A stretch of DNA of 64,000 nt. Origin: JAQBQB01 sp963757185. Its GTDB lineage: Bacteria; Gemmatimonadota; Gemmatimonadetes; Gemmatimonadales; Gemmatimonadaceae. A program made the translations under genes and the position numbers. A model generated the notes under the pieces. The model was given only the letters and a program-made list of their open reading frames with translations. It had not been told where the DNA came from and did no database searches. The stretch covers positions 620,001-684,000 of the forward strand of contig CAVWQI010000008.1 of NCBI GenBank assembly GCA_963757185.1, given 5' to 3'. How positions within the stretch are numbered: the first letter of the stretch is position 1; the number at the start of each line of letters is the position of its first letter. Below, piece by piece: positions 1 to 8,286 of this stretch.

Positions 1-533
1 CGCTCCAGCGCCCGATAAAAACGCGCCGTGAGCGAGTCGCGCCCCAGGATCTCGACCCAGCGCATGTGCGTGAGCACGTCCCGTTCGCCGCCGGCTACCG
101 ACAGCGCGCGCAGCGTCTCGGCGTCGCTGTCCACCGGATGGCGCCGGTCGACGACGACGGCAGCGACGCGCGGCGGCCGCCGGTCGGCTGACCACGCGGC
201 GATCGCCACCTCGCCGCGCGAGCGTTGCGTCGCGACGATCACCCACAATGCGTGCGCCGCGCGGGTGGCGAGGCGAGCGGCGAAGCGGGGAAGCACTTCG
301 CGGATCGAGGCATCGTCGCGCACCGTGAGCAGAAGTGCGCGCAACGCCCCGCGGCCCGTCGCCACGCTCGCGTCGAGAACGGCGTCGTCGAGTCCGAGCG
401 CGCGCCGGGTCTCCAGGTCGAGTGGCGAGGGATCGCCGTCGCAACCAATCGAACGCGCGATCGCCGCGAGCCCGGTCGCGGAGTCGGCCGAGGACAGCAA
501 CTCGGCGGCGGCGTGAAGGGACGCGACGGGCAC
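1..533 (-). CDS. N-terminal part of a large protein, possibly an Eco57I-type (type IIG-like) DNA methyltransferase; runs off the window
   Basis: Reading the minus strand from a GTG at 533 gives about 177 uninterrupted codons to the window edge; an in-frame TAG lies four codons upstream, so this is the most upstream start available. The product begins MPVASLHAAAELLSSADS and contains an Ala/Arg-rich alpha-helical region, then AHALWVIVATQRSRGE, a short beta-rich stretch (RVAAVVVDRRHPVDSD), and the segment WVEILGRDSLTARFYRALER near residue 165. The last segment resembles the region ahead of the methylase core in Eco57I/PglX-like proteins, where a conserved FYR motif occurs. The catalytic NPPY motif would lie outside the window, so the function is an inference. 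The gene sits 74 bp downstream of the glycosyltransferase on the same strand. Confidence 0.5.
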   Translation of the reverse strand, partial: MPVASLHAAAELLSSADSATGLAAIARSIGCDGDPSPLDLETRRALGLDDAVLDASVATGRGALRALLLTVRDDASIREVLPRFAARLATRAAHALWVIVATQRSRGEVAIAAWSADRRPPRVAAVVVDRRHPVDSDAETLRALSVAGGERDVLTHMRWVEILGRDSLTARFYRALE

Positions 534-607
534 GCGGCGACACTAGCGGTCGACGCGCGCTGCTCCGCGATCACGCCATTGCGGATCCCCTCAATTCGAT
601 TGCGGCG

Positions 608-1768
608 TCAGCGCGCGACGTACTCGCGCGCCTTCCACTCCACGTTCCGTCCGCGACGCACGGCCCCGCCGGCGATGATCAGCAGCACGATCGACCCGAG
701 CGGATAGAGCAGCGCGTACCACACCGGCTGCCTGAGCCACGTGTAGAGCAACGCCCAGTACACGACGCTCGCCGCGTACACGATCGCCGACCATGCGAGC
801 CACCCGCCGGAAAGAAGCCCAGCCGCGCAGAGGAGAAGAGCGACCGGCGGCGCGAGCGCGACGAGCGGCATCAACGGCAAGATCATCGGATAGAGCGCGC
901 GCCCGATGCGGCCGCCGAGCGCGGCGTGACGTCCGCCGGCGTAGATGTTTTTCCGCCAGCCCGACACCAGCTCGCGGTAGCCGGAATACATGTGCGTCGA
1001 GAGCTGGTCGCGTCCCATGAGCAGAGCCATGTGCCGTCCGCCGCGCACCCACTCTTGCGCCATGGCCATGTCTTCAGCGACCAGGTCGCGAACGAGCGCG
1101 TGACCGCCCATCGCGGCGTAGGTGCCACGCCGCACCAGAATGAACTGGCCGTTGGCGATCGCGTCGGTCGGCCGCTTCGCGCGGCTGACATGCTCAGTGC
1201 CGCCGTAGCGCACGGAGAGGAGCGCGAAGAGCTGCGGCTGGATGATTCTCTCCCAGAATCCGTGCATCTCCTGCGCGCCGGCGACGGTGAGCAGGTCGAC
1301 GCGGCGGGCTCGCATCTCATTGACGGCGCGCGGGAGCAGGTCCGGCGCGTGCGTCGTGTCGGCGTCGGTGAAGCACAGCAGCGATCCGCTCGCGACGAGC
1401 GCGCCGCTCGCGCACGCCCACTGCTTGCCGAACCAGCCGGGCGGCAGGTCGGGCGCGGGAATCACTGCGAGACGCTGGTCGCCGGCCGCGATCCGCCGCG
1501 CGATATCACCGGTGCCGTCGCTCGAGTGGTCGTCGACGACGATGACCTCGAGGTTTGGGTAGGTCGTCGATAGCACCGAGCGAACGCACCGTTCGATGTT
1601 GCGCGCTTCGTTGCGTGCGGGGATAATCACCGAGACGAGCGGCGCGTTGGGGCCGACAGTCTCCTGTGTGTCGTCGAGCGAGCGGGATTTGAGCGAGCGG
1701 ATGATCACCGCGATCGGAGGGACGATCCACGGCAGCGACCAGAGCAGGCCGGTCGTGAACGCGCTCAA
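608..1768 (-). CDS. Membrane-associated family 2 glycosyltransferase
   Basis: A 386-residue GT-A glycosyltransferase. An N-terminal membrane segment (about residues 2-24) is followed by the family opening VSVIIPARNEARNIERCV, the acidic VVDDHSSDGTG, and the nucleotide-sugar DxD motif in FTDADT. After the catalytic part come three hydrophobic segments near the C terminus, so the enzyme probably transfers a sugar to a lipid or carotenoid-like acceptor at the cytoplasmic face. The acceptor is not visible from sequence; hopanoid- and carotenoid-type transferases share this layout. The start is a TTG at 1766-1768 whose last bases overlap the TGA of the upstream symporter gene (TTGA), implying translational coupling. 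Longer readings into the symporter gene in this frame are Arg-rich shadow. Confidence 0.8.
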   Translation of the reverse strand: MSAFTTGLLWSLPWIVPPIAVIIRSLKSRSLDDTQETVGPNAPLVSVIIPARNEARNIERCVRSVLSTTYPNLEVIVVDDHSSDGTGDIARRIAAGDQRLAVIPAPDLPPGWFGKQWACASGALVASGSLLCFTDADTTHAPDLLPRAVNEMRARRVDLLTVAGAQEMHGFWERIIQPQLFALLSVRYGGTEHVSRAKRPTDAIANGQFILVRRGTYAAMGGHALVRDLVAEDMAMAQEWVRGGRHMALLMGRDQLSTHMYSGYRELVSGWRKNIYAGGRHAALGGRIGRALYPMILPLMPLVALAPPVALLLCAAGLLSGGWLAWSAIVYAASVVYWALLYTWLRQPVWYALLYPLGSIVLLIIAGGAVRRGRNVEWKAREYVAR

Positions 1769-3027
1769 GACGCCAGTGCGGCCTCGCGTGCGGGCGCCGC
1801 GCGCCGCGCGACGATCGTCGCCGCGGTGAGCTGGCCGGTCACGTTGGCCGTCGTGCGGAAGATGTCGGGAATGGTGTCGACGCCGAGCAGGATGCCCAGT
1901 CCTTCGATGGGCAGGCCGATGCTGGTCAGCACGGGAACCATGACGATGATCGAGCCCCCCGGAATTCCCGGCGCGCTGAAGCTCGTGAGCACCGCCGTCA
2001 CGAGGACGGTGCCGAGCTGCGCGGGCGACATCGTGATGCCGTAGAGGCGCGCGACGAACACCGCGCCCGCCGTCATGCTGAATGGTGCGGCGATGCGGAA
2101 CATCGCCGTCGCGAACGGCAGGAAGAACCCGGTGATCTCGTCGGACATCCCGAGCCGTGTTCGCGCCGAGTCGATCAGCGCGGGGAGCGCGGCGAGCGAC
2201 GACCGCGAGGAGAACGCGACTGCCTGCGCGGGCAACGCGGCGCGGATGAACTCTCGCGCGGGGACGCGGCCGGCCAGTGTGGCCGCCGGTATCAGCACAA
2301 AGACGATCAGTCCGACCGCCGCCGCCGATACGAGGATCACATAGACCGCGAGTGCGCCGACAGCGCCGAGTCCAAGCCGCGCGACGAGCGGCAGCGCCAG
2401 CGCGAAGACGCCGAGCGGCGCGACGACGAGCAGCCATCGCACGAGCGTCAGCATCGACTCGGTGATCGCGCGAAAGAACAGCACGACCTCGCTCCGCGCG
2501 CTCACTTCGACGGCACCGAGCGCGAGACCGAGCGCAAGCGCGAAGATGATCAGCGGCAGCATCGCGCCGTCCGCCGCCGCGGCGATCGCGTTCGACGGTA
2601 CCAGCGATACGAGCCATGCGGCCGGACCCTGAATCGATGCCGCGCCCGCCGCGATGGTGCTCGCCGACGGCGACGCCGCGCGCACCTGGGCCACCGCGGC
2701 CGGATCGAGCTGAAGGTTCGACATCAGCGGCGGCGTCACGAGCGCGGCGAGTACGCCGGAGAGCGTGAGCAGGACCACGAACACGAGAATCCCGCGACCG
2801 CCGACGCGCGCGAGCATCGCGCGGTCCTCGGTCGACGCGACGCCTACGATGAGGCTCGACACGACGAGCGGCACGACCGTCATGCGAATCGCGTTCACGA
2901 ACAGAGTTCCGAACGGCTCGACAACGGCGACGACAGCGCGCGACACGCCGGCGTCGACGAGACTGAGCGCGATGCCTGCCGCGATTCCGGCGCCGAGCGC
3001 CACGAGTACGCGCGTAGAGAGGGACAC
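1765..3027 (-). CDS. SDF (DAACS) family dicarboxylate/amino acid symporter with altered cation-site motifs
   Basis: A 420-residue polytopic inner-membrane protein of the glutamate/C4-dicarboxylate symporter fold. The first re-entrant hairpin is recognisable as AFSSRSSLAALPALI and the last as SFSAPGIPGGSIIVMVPVL. The substrate helix reads GVDTIPDIFRTTANVTGQLT: the Arg that binds an acidic substrate, and the Asp, Thr and Asn around it, are kept. The NMDGT motif that carries sodium ligands is missing (the region reads FRIAAPFSMTAGAV), and the GltPh Asp405 position is Gln. GTG at 3025-3027 is chosen as start because longer frames read through a terminator hairpin at 3081-3119. The gene overlaps the glycosyltransferase start by 3 bp. 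Substrate and coupling ion are uncertain. Confidence 0.8.
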   Translation of the reverse strand: MSLSTRVLVALGAGIAAGIALSLVDAGVSRAVVAVVEPFGTLFVNAIRMTVVPLVVSSLIVGVASTEDRAMLARVGGRGILVFVVLLTLSGVLAALVTPPLMSNLQLDPAAVAQVRAASPSASTIAAGAASIQGPAAWLVSLVPSNAIAAAADGAMLPLIIFALALGLALGAVEVSARSEVVLFFRAITESMLTLVRWLLVVAPLGVFALALPLVARLGLGAVGALAVYVILVSAAAVGLIVFVLIPAATLAGRVPAREFIRAALPAQAVAFSSRSSLAALPALIDSARTRLGMSDEITGFFLPFATAMFRIAAPFSMTAGAVFVARLYGITMSPAQLGTVLVTAVLTSFSAPGIPGGSIIVMVPVLTSIGLPIEGLGILLGVDTIPDIFRTTANVTGQLTAATIVARRAAPAREAALAS

Positions 3028-3080
3028 GCGCAGAACATACCGCCGCGAACTACGCACGACGAACCGGTTGGAAGGCGGAC

Positions 3081-3119
3081 AAAAAAGGGGCCGCGAGCGG
3101 TGGCGACCGCTCGCGGCCC
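3081..3119 (-). terminator. Strong intrinsic terminator for the Gly/Ser-rich gene
   Basis: On the minus strand a perfect 14-bp stem (arms 3106-3119 and 3088-3101) with a 4-base loop is followed by six T (the AAAAAA at 3081-3086 on the plus strand). It lies 37 bp past the stop of the gene at 3157-3465 and upstream of the symporter start, separating the two transcripts. Confidence 0.9.
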
Positions 3120-3156
3120 GCAAGGACCGGACAGACGATCCAATCAGTACGCCAAC

Positions 3157-3465
3157 CTACCTGTTGCTCGGGTTTCCCGTGCCGGGGTTTCCAGTGCCCG
3201 GCTTCTGCGTCGAGCCACCTGTGCCTTGCTGCGACGGGTTCTTGCCCGGCTGTGAGCCGCCGGAGCCGCCTGTGCCCCCCGTGCCGCCCATTCCACCGCC
3301 GCTGCCGCTGCCACTGCCCGGCGTTCCACTCATTCCGCCGCCCTGCTTCGAACCGCCCGATGGATTCTGACTCGAGCCACCCGAACTCCCTGAGCCCTTT
3401 GACTTGCTCGGATCATTTGGATCGTTGTCGCCAAGATTACTGCGATCGTTTTCGCGGTCCGCCAT
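3157..3465 (-). CDS. Small Gly/Ser/Asn-rich low-complexity protein
   Basis: A 102-residue hydrophilic protein beginning MADRENDRSNLGDNDPNDPS and then made almost entirely of Gly, Ser, Thr, Pro, Gln and Asn, including short GTGGTGGSGG-like stretches and two GTGNPG units at the end. There is no signal peptide, membrane segment or Cys. The start at 3465 is supported by an excellent Shine-Dalgarno (GGAGGAAGG) a few bases upstream; an earlier in-frame ATG lacks one. A strong terminator follows, so it is a discrete transcription unit. The composition suggests a disordered, stress-associated protein; no function can be assigned. Confidence 0.75.
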   Translation of the reverse strand: MADRENDRSNLGDNDPNDPSKSKGSGSSGGSSQNPSGGSKQGGGMSGTPGSGSGSGGGMGGTGGTGGSGGSQPGKNPSQQGTGGSTQKPGTGNPGTGNPSNR

Positions 3466-3621
3466 GGTCCTTCCTCCGATCTTGAAGTCCATGCCGGGCA
3501 CGGATGCGCCCGGCGGGTGACCTCAGTCACGCACCAAGGGTGCCACATACGACCAAAGACATCGAATGACGAGACCGTCCACGAGTTGACGAGTTCGTCC
3601 GTGCATGCGTACGTCCGTGCG

Positions 3622-4527
3622 ATGCGTTTTCCTCCACTTCTCGGCGCGGGCGCGCGCGTTGCGCTCGTCGCACCCTCGGGCCCGCTGCGTGGCGCCGCCG
3701 ATCTCGAGCGCGCCATCGAGAACACGCGCGCGTTCGGGTGGGAACCTGTGCCCGGTGCGCACGTCCTCGAGCGCGACGGTTATTTCGCCGGCAGCGACGC
3801 GAATCGTTTGGCCGACTTCGCCGCCGCGGCGGCTAACGACTCGATCGACGGCGTGTGGTGCATTCGCGGCGGCTACGGCGCGATGCGACTGCTCGACGCG
3901 ATCGACTACGACGTGTGGCGGTGGAAACCGAAGGCGTTGATCGGCTATTCGGACATCACCGCGCTGCACTCGGCGATCGGCGCTCGGGCGGATCTCGTCA
4001 CGTATCACGGTCCGACGGCGAGGGCCGCGCTCACGGGCCTGACGCGCGACTCATTGCGCGCGGCGGTGTCGTCGGGCCAGACGCCGTATGTCGTGCGACA
4101 CGACGACGCCGTCACGGTGCGCGCGGGTTGTGCGCGGGGCCGGCTGGCCGGAGGAAACCTGGCGCTCGTCGCTTCGCTCGCCGGGACGCCGTACGCGGTG
4201 AATCTCGACGGCGCGATCCTCGTGCTCGAGGACGTGAACGAAGCAGTCTATCGCATCGATCGCATGCTCACGCAGCTCGCGCTGTCCGGCGCGCTGGCGA
4301 AGTGCGCCGGAATCGTCTTCGGACGGTTCACTGAAATTCCGCCGGACACGACCGGCGCCGAACAGTCGCTACCCCTCGAGCGCATATTGCAGGAGGTCGC
4401 CGACCGCTGCCGCGTGCCGTGCATCGCCAACGCGCCGTTTGGTCACGTCGACGATCAATTCACGCTTCCGCTTGGCGCGACCGCCGTGCTCGACGCGGAT
4501 CAACGAACCATAGTAGTCGAACGATAG
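3622..4527 (+). CDS. ldcA: LD-carboxypeptidase (S66 family, muramoyltetrapeptide carboxypeptidase)
   Basis: A 301-residue serine peptidase expected to cut the terminal D-Ala from the tetrapeptide stem during peptidoglycan recycling in the cytoplasm. The N terminus GARVALVAPSGPLR is typical of S66. The nucleophile lies in GYSDIT near residue 110, the catalytic Glu in VLEDVNEAVYRIDRML, and the catalytic His in PFGHVDDQFTLPLGA near the C terminus. The ATG at 3622 is preferred over an upstream start at 3517 because the extra 35 residues do not look coding and would extend past the usual N terminus. It leads a same-strand run with a rhodanese-domain gene (13 bp gap) and a NUDIX hydrolase. Confidence 0.88.
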   Translation: MRFPPLLGAGARVALVAPSGPLRGAADLERAIENTRAFGWEPVPGAHVLERDGYFAGSDANRLADFAAAAANDSIDGVWCIRGGYGAMRLLDAIDYDVWRWKPKALIGYSDITALHSAIGARADLVTYHGPTARAALTGLTRDSLRAAVSSGQTPYVVRHDDAVTVRAGCARGRLAGGNLALVASLAGTPYAVNLDGAILVLEDVNEAVYRIDRMLTQLALSGALAKCAGIVFGRFTEIPPDTTGAEQSLPLERILQEVADRCRVPCIANAPFGHVDDQFTLPLGATAVLDADQRTIVVER

Positions 4528-4540
4528 GTCACGCCCGACG

Positions 4541-4894
4541 ATGAAGACGTATCCGCAGATCCTGGCCGAAGCGAAGGCGCGCACCCACGAGGTTACGCCG
4601 CGTCAGGTGCTCGACATGCAGAGTCGCGGCGAGAACGTCGTGCTCGTGGACATTCGAGAGATCCACGAGGTGAACGCGGCCAAGATTCCCGGCTCCGTTC
4701 ACGTCCCGCGCAGCCATCTCGAGAGCCGCGTCGAAGCTCAGGTTCCTCGCGAGGCCAACGTCGTCCTCTACTGCTCCTCGGGCAGCCGCTCGACGCTGGC
4801 GGCGGATACGCTGCAGACCATGGGCTACTCGACCGTCGCGTCGATGTCCGGGGGCATTCGCGGCTGGGCTGACGCCGGCGGCGAGGTGGAATGA
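4541..4894 (+). CDS. Single-domain rhodanese-like sulfurtransferase
   Basis: A 117-residue stand-alone rhodanese domain. The signature region is VVLVDIREIHEVNAAKIPGS, and the active-site loop is YCSSGSRS with the catalytic Cys near residue 78; GGIRGWADAG closes the fold. It probably moves a sulfane sulfur from thiosulfate, persulfide or polysulfide to a thiol acceptor in the cytoplasm. It starts 13 bp after the LD-carboxypeptidase stop and ends 3 bp before the NUDIX start, so the three are very likely one transcript, although no shared pathway is evident. Confidence 0.88.
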   Translation: MKTYPQILAEAKARTHEVTPRQVLDMQSRGENVVLVDIREIHEVNAAKIPGSVHVPRSHLESRVEAQVPREANVVLYCSSGSRSTLAADTLQTMGYSTVASMSGGIRGWADAGGEVE

Positions 4895-4897
4895 CCA

Positions 4898-5509
4898 GTG
4901 TCATCGCTGGACGAGTTTCTCGAACGTCCTGACGTCGCGCGCATAGCGCGCCGCATCGCCGAGCGTACACCGCTGGCGGTGCAGGCGACGGGCAACGAAC
5001 GCTACGCGGCTATCGCGCTGACGCTGCGACCGTCCGCGGACGGCGAGCCGGAGCTCCTCATGATCCGGCGCGCCGAGTTCGAGGGCGATCCGTGGAGCGG
5101 CCACATCGCGTGTCCCGGCGGCCGGATGGATCCCGGCGACGTCGACCTTGCGCACACAGCGATGCGCGAGACGCTCGAGGAGACCGGCGTCGATCTCGCG
5201 CGCGACGGTCGCATCCTCGGCGCGCTCGACGACGTCGCGCCGCGCACGTCGGCGCTTCCACCACTCGTCATCCGCCCTTTCATCGCGATCGTCAGCCGCG
5301 ACGCGGTGACCACGCCAAGCGACGAAGTCGCCGAATCGTTCTGGGTTCCGCTCTCGGCGTTTCTCCACGGCCCGTCATGGGGCCGAGCCTCCGTGCCGAT
5401 TCGCGGCGTCGGTTCGAGAGAGGTGGAAGTGTTTCGGTATGGTCAGTTCGTGGTGTGGGGGCTGACGCATCGCGCGCTGACGCAGTTCTTGGAGCTGGCC
5501 AGGGAGTGA
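4898..5509 (+). CDS. NUDIX hydrolase, CoA-pyrophosphatase (NudL) type
   Basis: A 203-residue NUDIX enzyme. The Nudix box runs from GGRMDPGD through AMRETLEETGVDL and supplies the metal-binding REXXEE. Ahead of it is the CoA-pyrophosphatase-like signature LLMIRRAEFEGDPWSGHIACPGG, which points to splitting of coenzyme A or acyl-CoA into 3',5'-ADP and phosphopantetheine, as in YeaB/NudL. The start is a GTG at 4898, only 3 bp after the rhodanese TGA. The substrate is inferred from the motif; a general nucleotide-diphosphate hydrolase remains possible. Confidence 0.85.
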   Translation: MSSLDEFLERPDVARIARRIAERTPLAVQATGNERYAAIALTLRPSADGEPELLMIRRAEFEGDPWSGHIACPGGRMDPGDVDLAHTAMRETLEETGVDLARDGRILGALDDVAPRTSALPPLVIRPFIAIVSRDAVTTPSDEVAESFWVPLSAFLHGPSWGRASVPIRGVGSREVEVFRYGQFVVWGLTHRALTQFLELARE

Positions 5510-5510
5510 A

Positions 5511-5551
5511 GGTCTCCGGTCACCGGTCACCGGTCTCCGGTCTCAGGCACT
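5511..5551. repeat. Short tandem array of CCGGTC-type units
   Basis: Directly after the NUDIX stop the sequence repeats GGTCTCCGGTCACCGGTCAC and then CGGTCTCCGGTCTC, a 7-8-bp periodicity around the palindrome ACCGGT. Together with the CGCAGAT palindrome and a terminator it fills the 330-bp gap between the convergent NUDIX and TonB-receptor genes. No gene is seen in the gap. Confidence 0.6.
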
Positions 5552-5596
5552 GGACGCCCAGGCCCGCGCGAGACGGTTGCGCTCCAGCTGGGGCAG

Positions 5597-5717
5597 AAAA
5601 ATTCAACGCAGATGCCGCTGACCTTGAAAAGCGATTCCGCAGATGACGCCTAAGAAAAATCTCCGCGTCGTTCATCTGCGGGATTGTTTTTTTTCTGCGT
5701 CATCTGCGTTGAATTTT
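5597..5717. repeat. Copy A of a dispersed nested palindromic repeat (CGCAGAT family)
   Basis: The outer arms are AAAATTCAACGCAGATG (5597-5613) and its exact reverse complement (5701-5717). Inside them a second pair, CCGCAGATGA (5638-5647) and TCATCTGCGG (5672-5681), is also exact. The middle and the spacers between arms are not conserved. The same arrangement recurs at 25819-25950 and 55500-55613. This copy lies between convergent genes. Reading through it gives only spurious peptides. Confidence 0.85.
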
Positions 5718-5757
5718 GGCGGCGGTATTTGTAGCTCGCTCCGCCACACGGAGCTCA

Positions 5758-5795
5758 GCAAAGCAAAGGACCCCGCACCTAGTGTCGCGGGGTCC
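5758..5795 (-). terminator. Intrinsic terminator of the TonB-receptor transcript
   Basis: A perfect 9-bp stem (GGACCCCGC at 5768-5776 and its complement at 5787-5795) with a 10-base loop lies 45 bp past the receptor stop. On the minus strand it is followed by TTTGCTTTGCT, a moderately T-rich tail. Confidence 0.65.
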
Positions 5796-5839
5796 CTGCT
5801 CAAAAGCTCCGACCTGCTCAGCCGCGGTCTTTCACGCTG

Positions 5840-8191
5840 TTACCAGCGGAACGCCTCGATGCCGGCCCTGACGGTTCTCGGCAAGCCGATCGAATACACG
5901 AACGGATTCGCCGTCGTTCCGGCGCCCGCGATGTTCACCTGGTACTTCACGTCGCCGATGTTCTCGACGGAGACGAAGCCGCGTAGACCGGGGATCAGCT
6001 CGCGTTGAACGTTGGCGTCCACCACGGTGAACGGCGCGAGGCCGATGCCGCCGAGTGTCGTCGTGCGCCCTTCGTGGCGCCACATCAACGTCCAGTCGCC
6101 CGCTTGGCTCGAGCTGTACGTCGCGCGGATGGTCTGGCGCGGCGACGGCACACGGTTGATGTGCGGCTTCGTCGCGTCGGTCGCGGTCGCGGGCAGTCCG
6201 CTCTGCTGCCGGTCGTCGTCGTAGCTGACACCACCGCTGACGTAGAGCTCGTGGATCGGACGCAGCGCGATGTACGCCTCGCCGCCTTGGCTCCGCTCCG
6301 CGTTCACGTTCTGTCGAATGCGGCAGGTGGCGATGGTGCCGCACTCCGCCGGCTTGTTGGCCGTCAGCGTCACAGGAACGTTGAAGTCGTTGTACTCGGC
6401 GACGTAGTACGTGCCCTTCGCCTGAATCCAATCGACCGGCTGCCAGTCGAAGCCGACTTCGCGCCCGAGCGCCGTTTCGGCGCTGAGGTCCGGATTCGGC
6501 ACGGTGATCGACGTCGCCGACACCTGCTTGCGATAGAGCTCGGCGAGGTTCGGTGCGCGGAACGCCTTGTAGACGGCGCCGTGCAGCGAGAACGAAGACG
6601 TGATCTGGTAGCGCGCGCCGAGGCGCGGCGAGAACGCCGTCTTCGACCGGTCTTCGTACGTCGTCTGCGTGCCGCCGGTGAGGAACGAATGTCCGTCGTC
6701 GTTGTTCCACTGGTCGACGCGTCCGCTCAGCTCGATGCGGAGCGGTGAGATCGGCGCGGCGATCGCCTGCAGGAACGCGCCGCTCAGACTCTGGTTGCCG
6801 CCGGACGAGATCTGCCGCGCGATCGTGCCGCAGGTCGCGCTGGGGCACCCCGTCGTGTTGTAGTCGATCTCGTTGTAATCGCCTTGATAGTGGCGATAGT
6901 CGGCGCCCGCGCTGAACGACTCGAGGCCGATCACTCCCGTGCGCGTCCAGAGCGCCGACGCGCCCCAATCATGGCTCGGGAGCTGCGCGTTCGAGCTCGA
7001 GTCTTCAGCGTTGCGCAGCGTCGCCGAGCGAATCGCGCTCGCACGCTGGTTCTCGATCTGCCGGCCATCCCAGCCGCGAATCGCCAGCGTGCCGCCGCCG
7101 ACGCCTTGTCCGTTGAGACCGAAATCGACGTCGCGCTGGTCGCGATTGCCCACGCTCAACGGCGTGCCGAGTCCGCGCGAATCGCCGAAGAAATGACCGG
7201 TGGCAAACGCGCTCCACTCCGACGACGGCGAGTAGTTCAGCCGCGCGTACGCGTTGCGCGTGATAGACGTCGACGCGACGTCGACCGGGCCGATCGCACC
7301 ATTCTGGCCGATGAGCTTATAGCCGCCGCCTTCCTGATAATCGCCATTGGCGTCGACGCTGAATCCCGACGCGAGCGGCACGCCGGCGGCCGCGAACGCG
7401 TGCCGTCCGGAACGGCTGCCGCCGTCGACCTGCAGATCCATCGACCCCGGCGACATCGGCCGGCCGAAGAACGAGATCACGCCGCCCATCGCGCCGTTGC
7501 CGTACAGGTTCGACGTTCCGCCCTCGAGCACCTCGACGTGATCGAGCATTCCCTTCGGCACACGACCCCAGTCGATCCACTCGCCCCAGGCGTCGTTCAC
7601 CGGAATCCCGTCGAAGAGAACGGCCGTCCGTCCTTCGTCCACGCCGCGGATCGAGACGATCTGCGCGGTGCCGCCGACGAGACTGCTCGTGCGCGGGAGC
7701 TCGACCGCCGGAATCTCGCGCAGCAGGTCCTGGCTTTCGCGCGCCGGCGACTGACGCACCTGTTCCGGCGTGAGCACGTTCACCGTCGAGGTGACCTTGC
7801 TCGCCTCGACCGCCGTTTTCGTGGCCGAAACGATCACGCTCGAGAGCAGGAGCGAGCCTTCCTTGAGCGACACCTCGTGAGAGACCGTGCCGCTCGACGG
7901 GACGACTACCGAGCCGCTATCCGGCGCCCGTCCGATGGCCGTCGTGGTGACGACGTAGGTGCCGGCGGGCAGATCGCGCAGGACGTACACGCCTTTGGGG
8001 TCGGTCGTCGCGACCCGCTGCGGGTTGGCGATGCTCACACTGGCGCCGGCGATCGGCGAGTGCGTATCGGCGCGGGTGACCGTTCCGCGGATCGTGCCCT
8101 GGGCGGCCAGACTCGATCCGCCGAGTGCGACGGCGACGGCCGCTCTGAGTGAGTTGCGGAACCATGGTCTGCTGGAAAATCTGCTGAGCAT
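5840..8191 (-). CDS. TonB-dependent outer-membrane receptor with N-terminal carboxypeptidase-regulatory-like domain
   Basis: A 783-residue outer-membrane protein. It has a signal peptide ending near SLAAQG, a CarboxypepD-reg-like beta-sandwich (GTIRGTVTRADTHSPIAGAS through about residue 105), a plug domain (LTPEQVRQSPARESQDLLRE, SIRGVDEGRTAVLFDGIPVN, then DHVEVLEGGTSNLYGNGAMG) and a long beta-barrel with the TonB-receptor opening LYRKQV / AFRAPNLAEL and an aromatic C-terminal strand ending EAFRW. The ligand is not apparent; siderophores, cobalamin, nickel or oligosaccharides are all possible. The ATG at 8191 is chosen because the signal peptide starts there. It lies 154 bp downstream of a histidine kinase on the same strand, suggesting control by that two-component system. 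Confidence 0.88.
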   Translation of the reverse strand: MLSRFSSRPWFRNSLRAAVAVALGGSSLAAQGTIRGTVTRADTHSPIAGASVSIANPQRVATTDPKGVYVLRDLPAGTYVVTTTAIGRAPDSGSVVVPSSGTVSHEVSLKEGSLLLSSVIVSATKTAVEASKVTSTVNVLTPEQVRQSPARESQDLLREIPAVELPRTSSLVGGTAQIVSIRGVDEGRTAVLFDGIPVNDAWGEWIDWGRVPKGMLDHVEVLEGGTSNLYGNGAMGGVISFFGRPMSPGSMDLQVDGGSRSGRHAFAAAGVPLASGFSVDANGDYQEGGGYKLIGQNGAIGPVDVASTSITRNAYARLNYSPSSEWSAFATGHFFGDSRGLGTPLSVGNRDQRDVDFGLNGQGVGGGTLAIRGWDGRQIENQRASAIRSATLRNAEDSSSNAQLPSHDWGASALWTRTGVIGLESFSAGADYRHYQGDYNEIDYNTTGCPSATCGTIARQISSGGNQSLSGAFLQAIAAPISPLRIELSGRVDQWNNDDGHSFLTGGTQTTYEDRSKTAFSPRLGARYQITSSFSLHGAVYKAFRAPNLAELYRKQVSATSITVPNPDLSAETALGREVGFDWQPVDWIQAKGTYYVAEYNDFNVPVTLTANKPAECGTIATCRIRQNVNAERSQGGEAYIALRPIHELYVSGGVSYDDDRQQSGLPATATDATKPHINRVPSPRQTIRATYSSSQAGDWTLMWRHEGRTTTLGGIGLAPFTVVDANVQRELIPGLRGFVSVENIGDVKYQVNIAGAGTTANPFVYSIGLPRTVRAGIEAFRW

Positions 8192-8286
8192 GCGTATCTC
8201 GCTGCTTGGAGCGTCTCGGGTTGGCGATCTCTTAGGCCTCGCGCCCTTGCGCGCGACGGCGGTTAAACAGCAACCATCAGGGCGAA

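Noticed and set aside
335..1573. 412-codon plus-strand ORF opposite the glycosyltransferase
   Set aside because: Arg/Ala-rich composition with no domain; it mirrors the GC-rich real gene on the other strand.
1608..2617. Extended N terminus of the glycosyltransferase into the symporter gene
   Set aside because: The extension is Arg-rich antisense-like sequence; the TTG at 1768 gives the overlap and the correct membrane start.
5597..5717. Simple intrinsic terminator between convergent genes
   Set aside because: The nested arms, length and recurrence at distant sites exceed a terminator; a separate terminator is present at 5758-5795.
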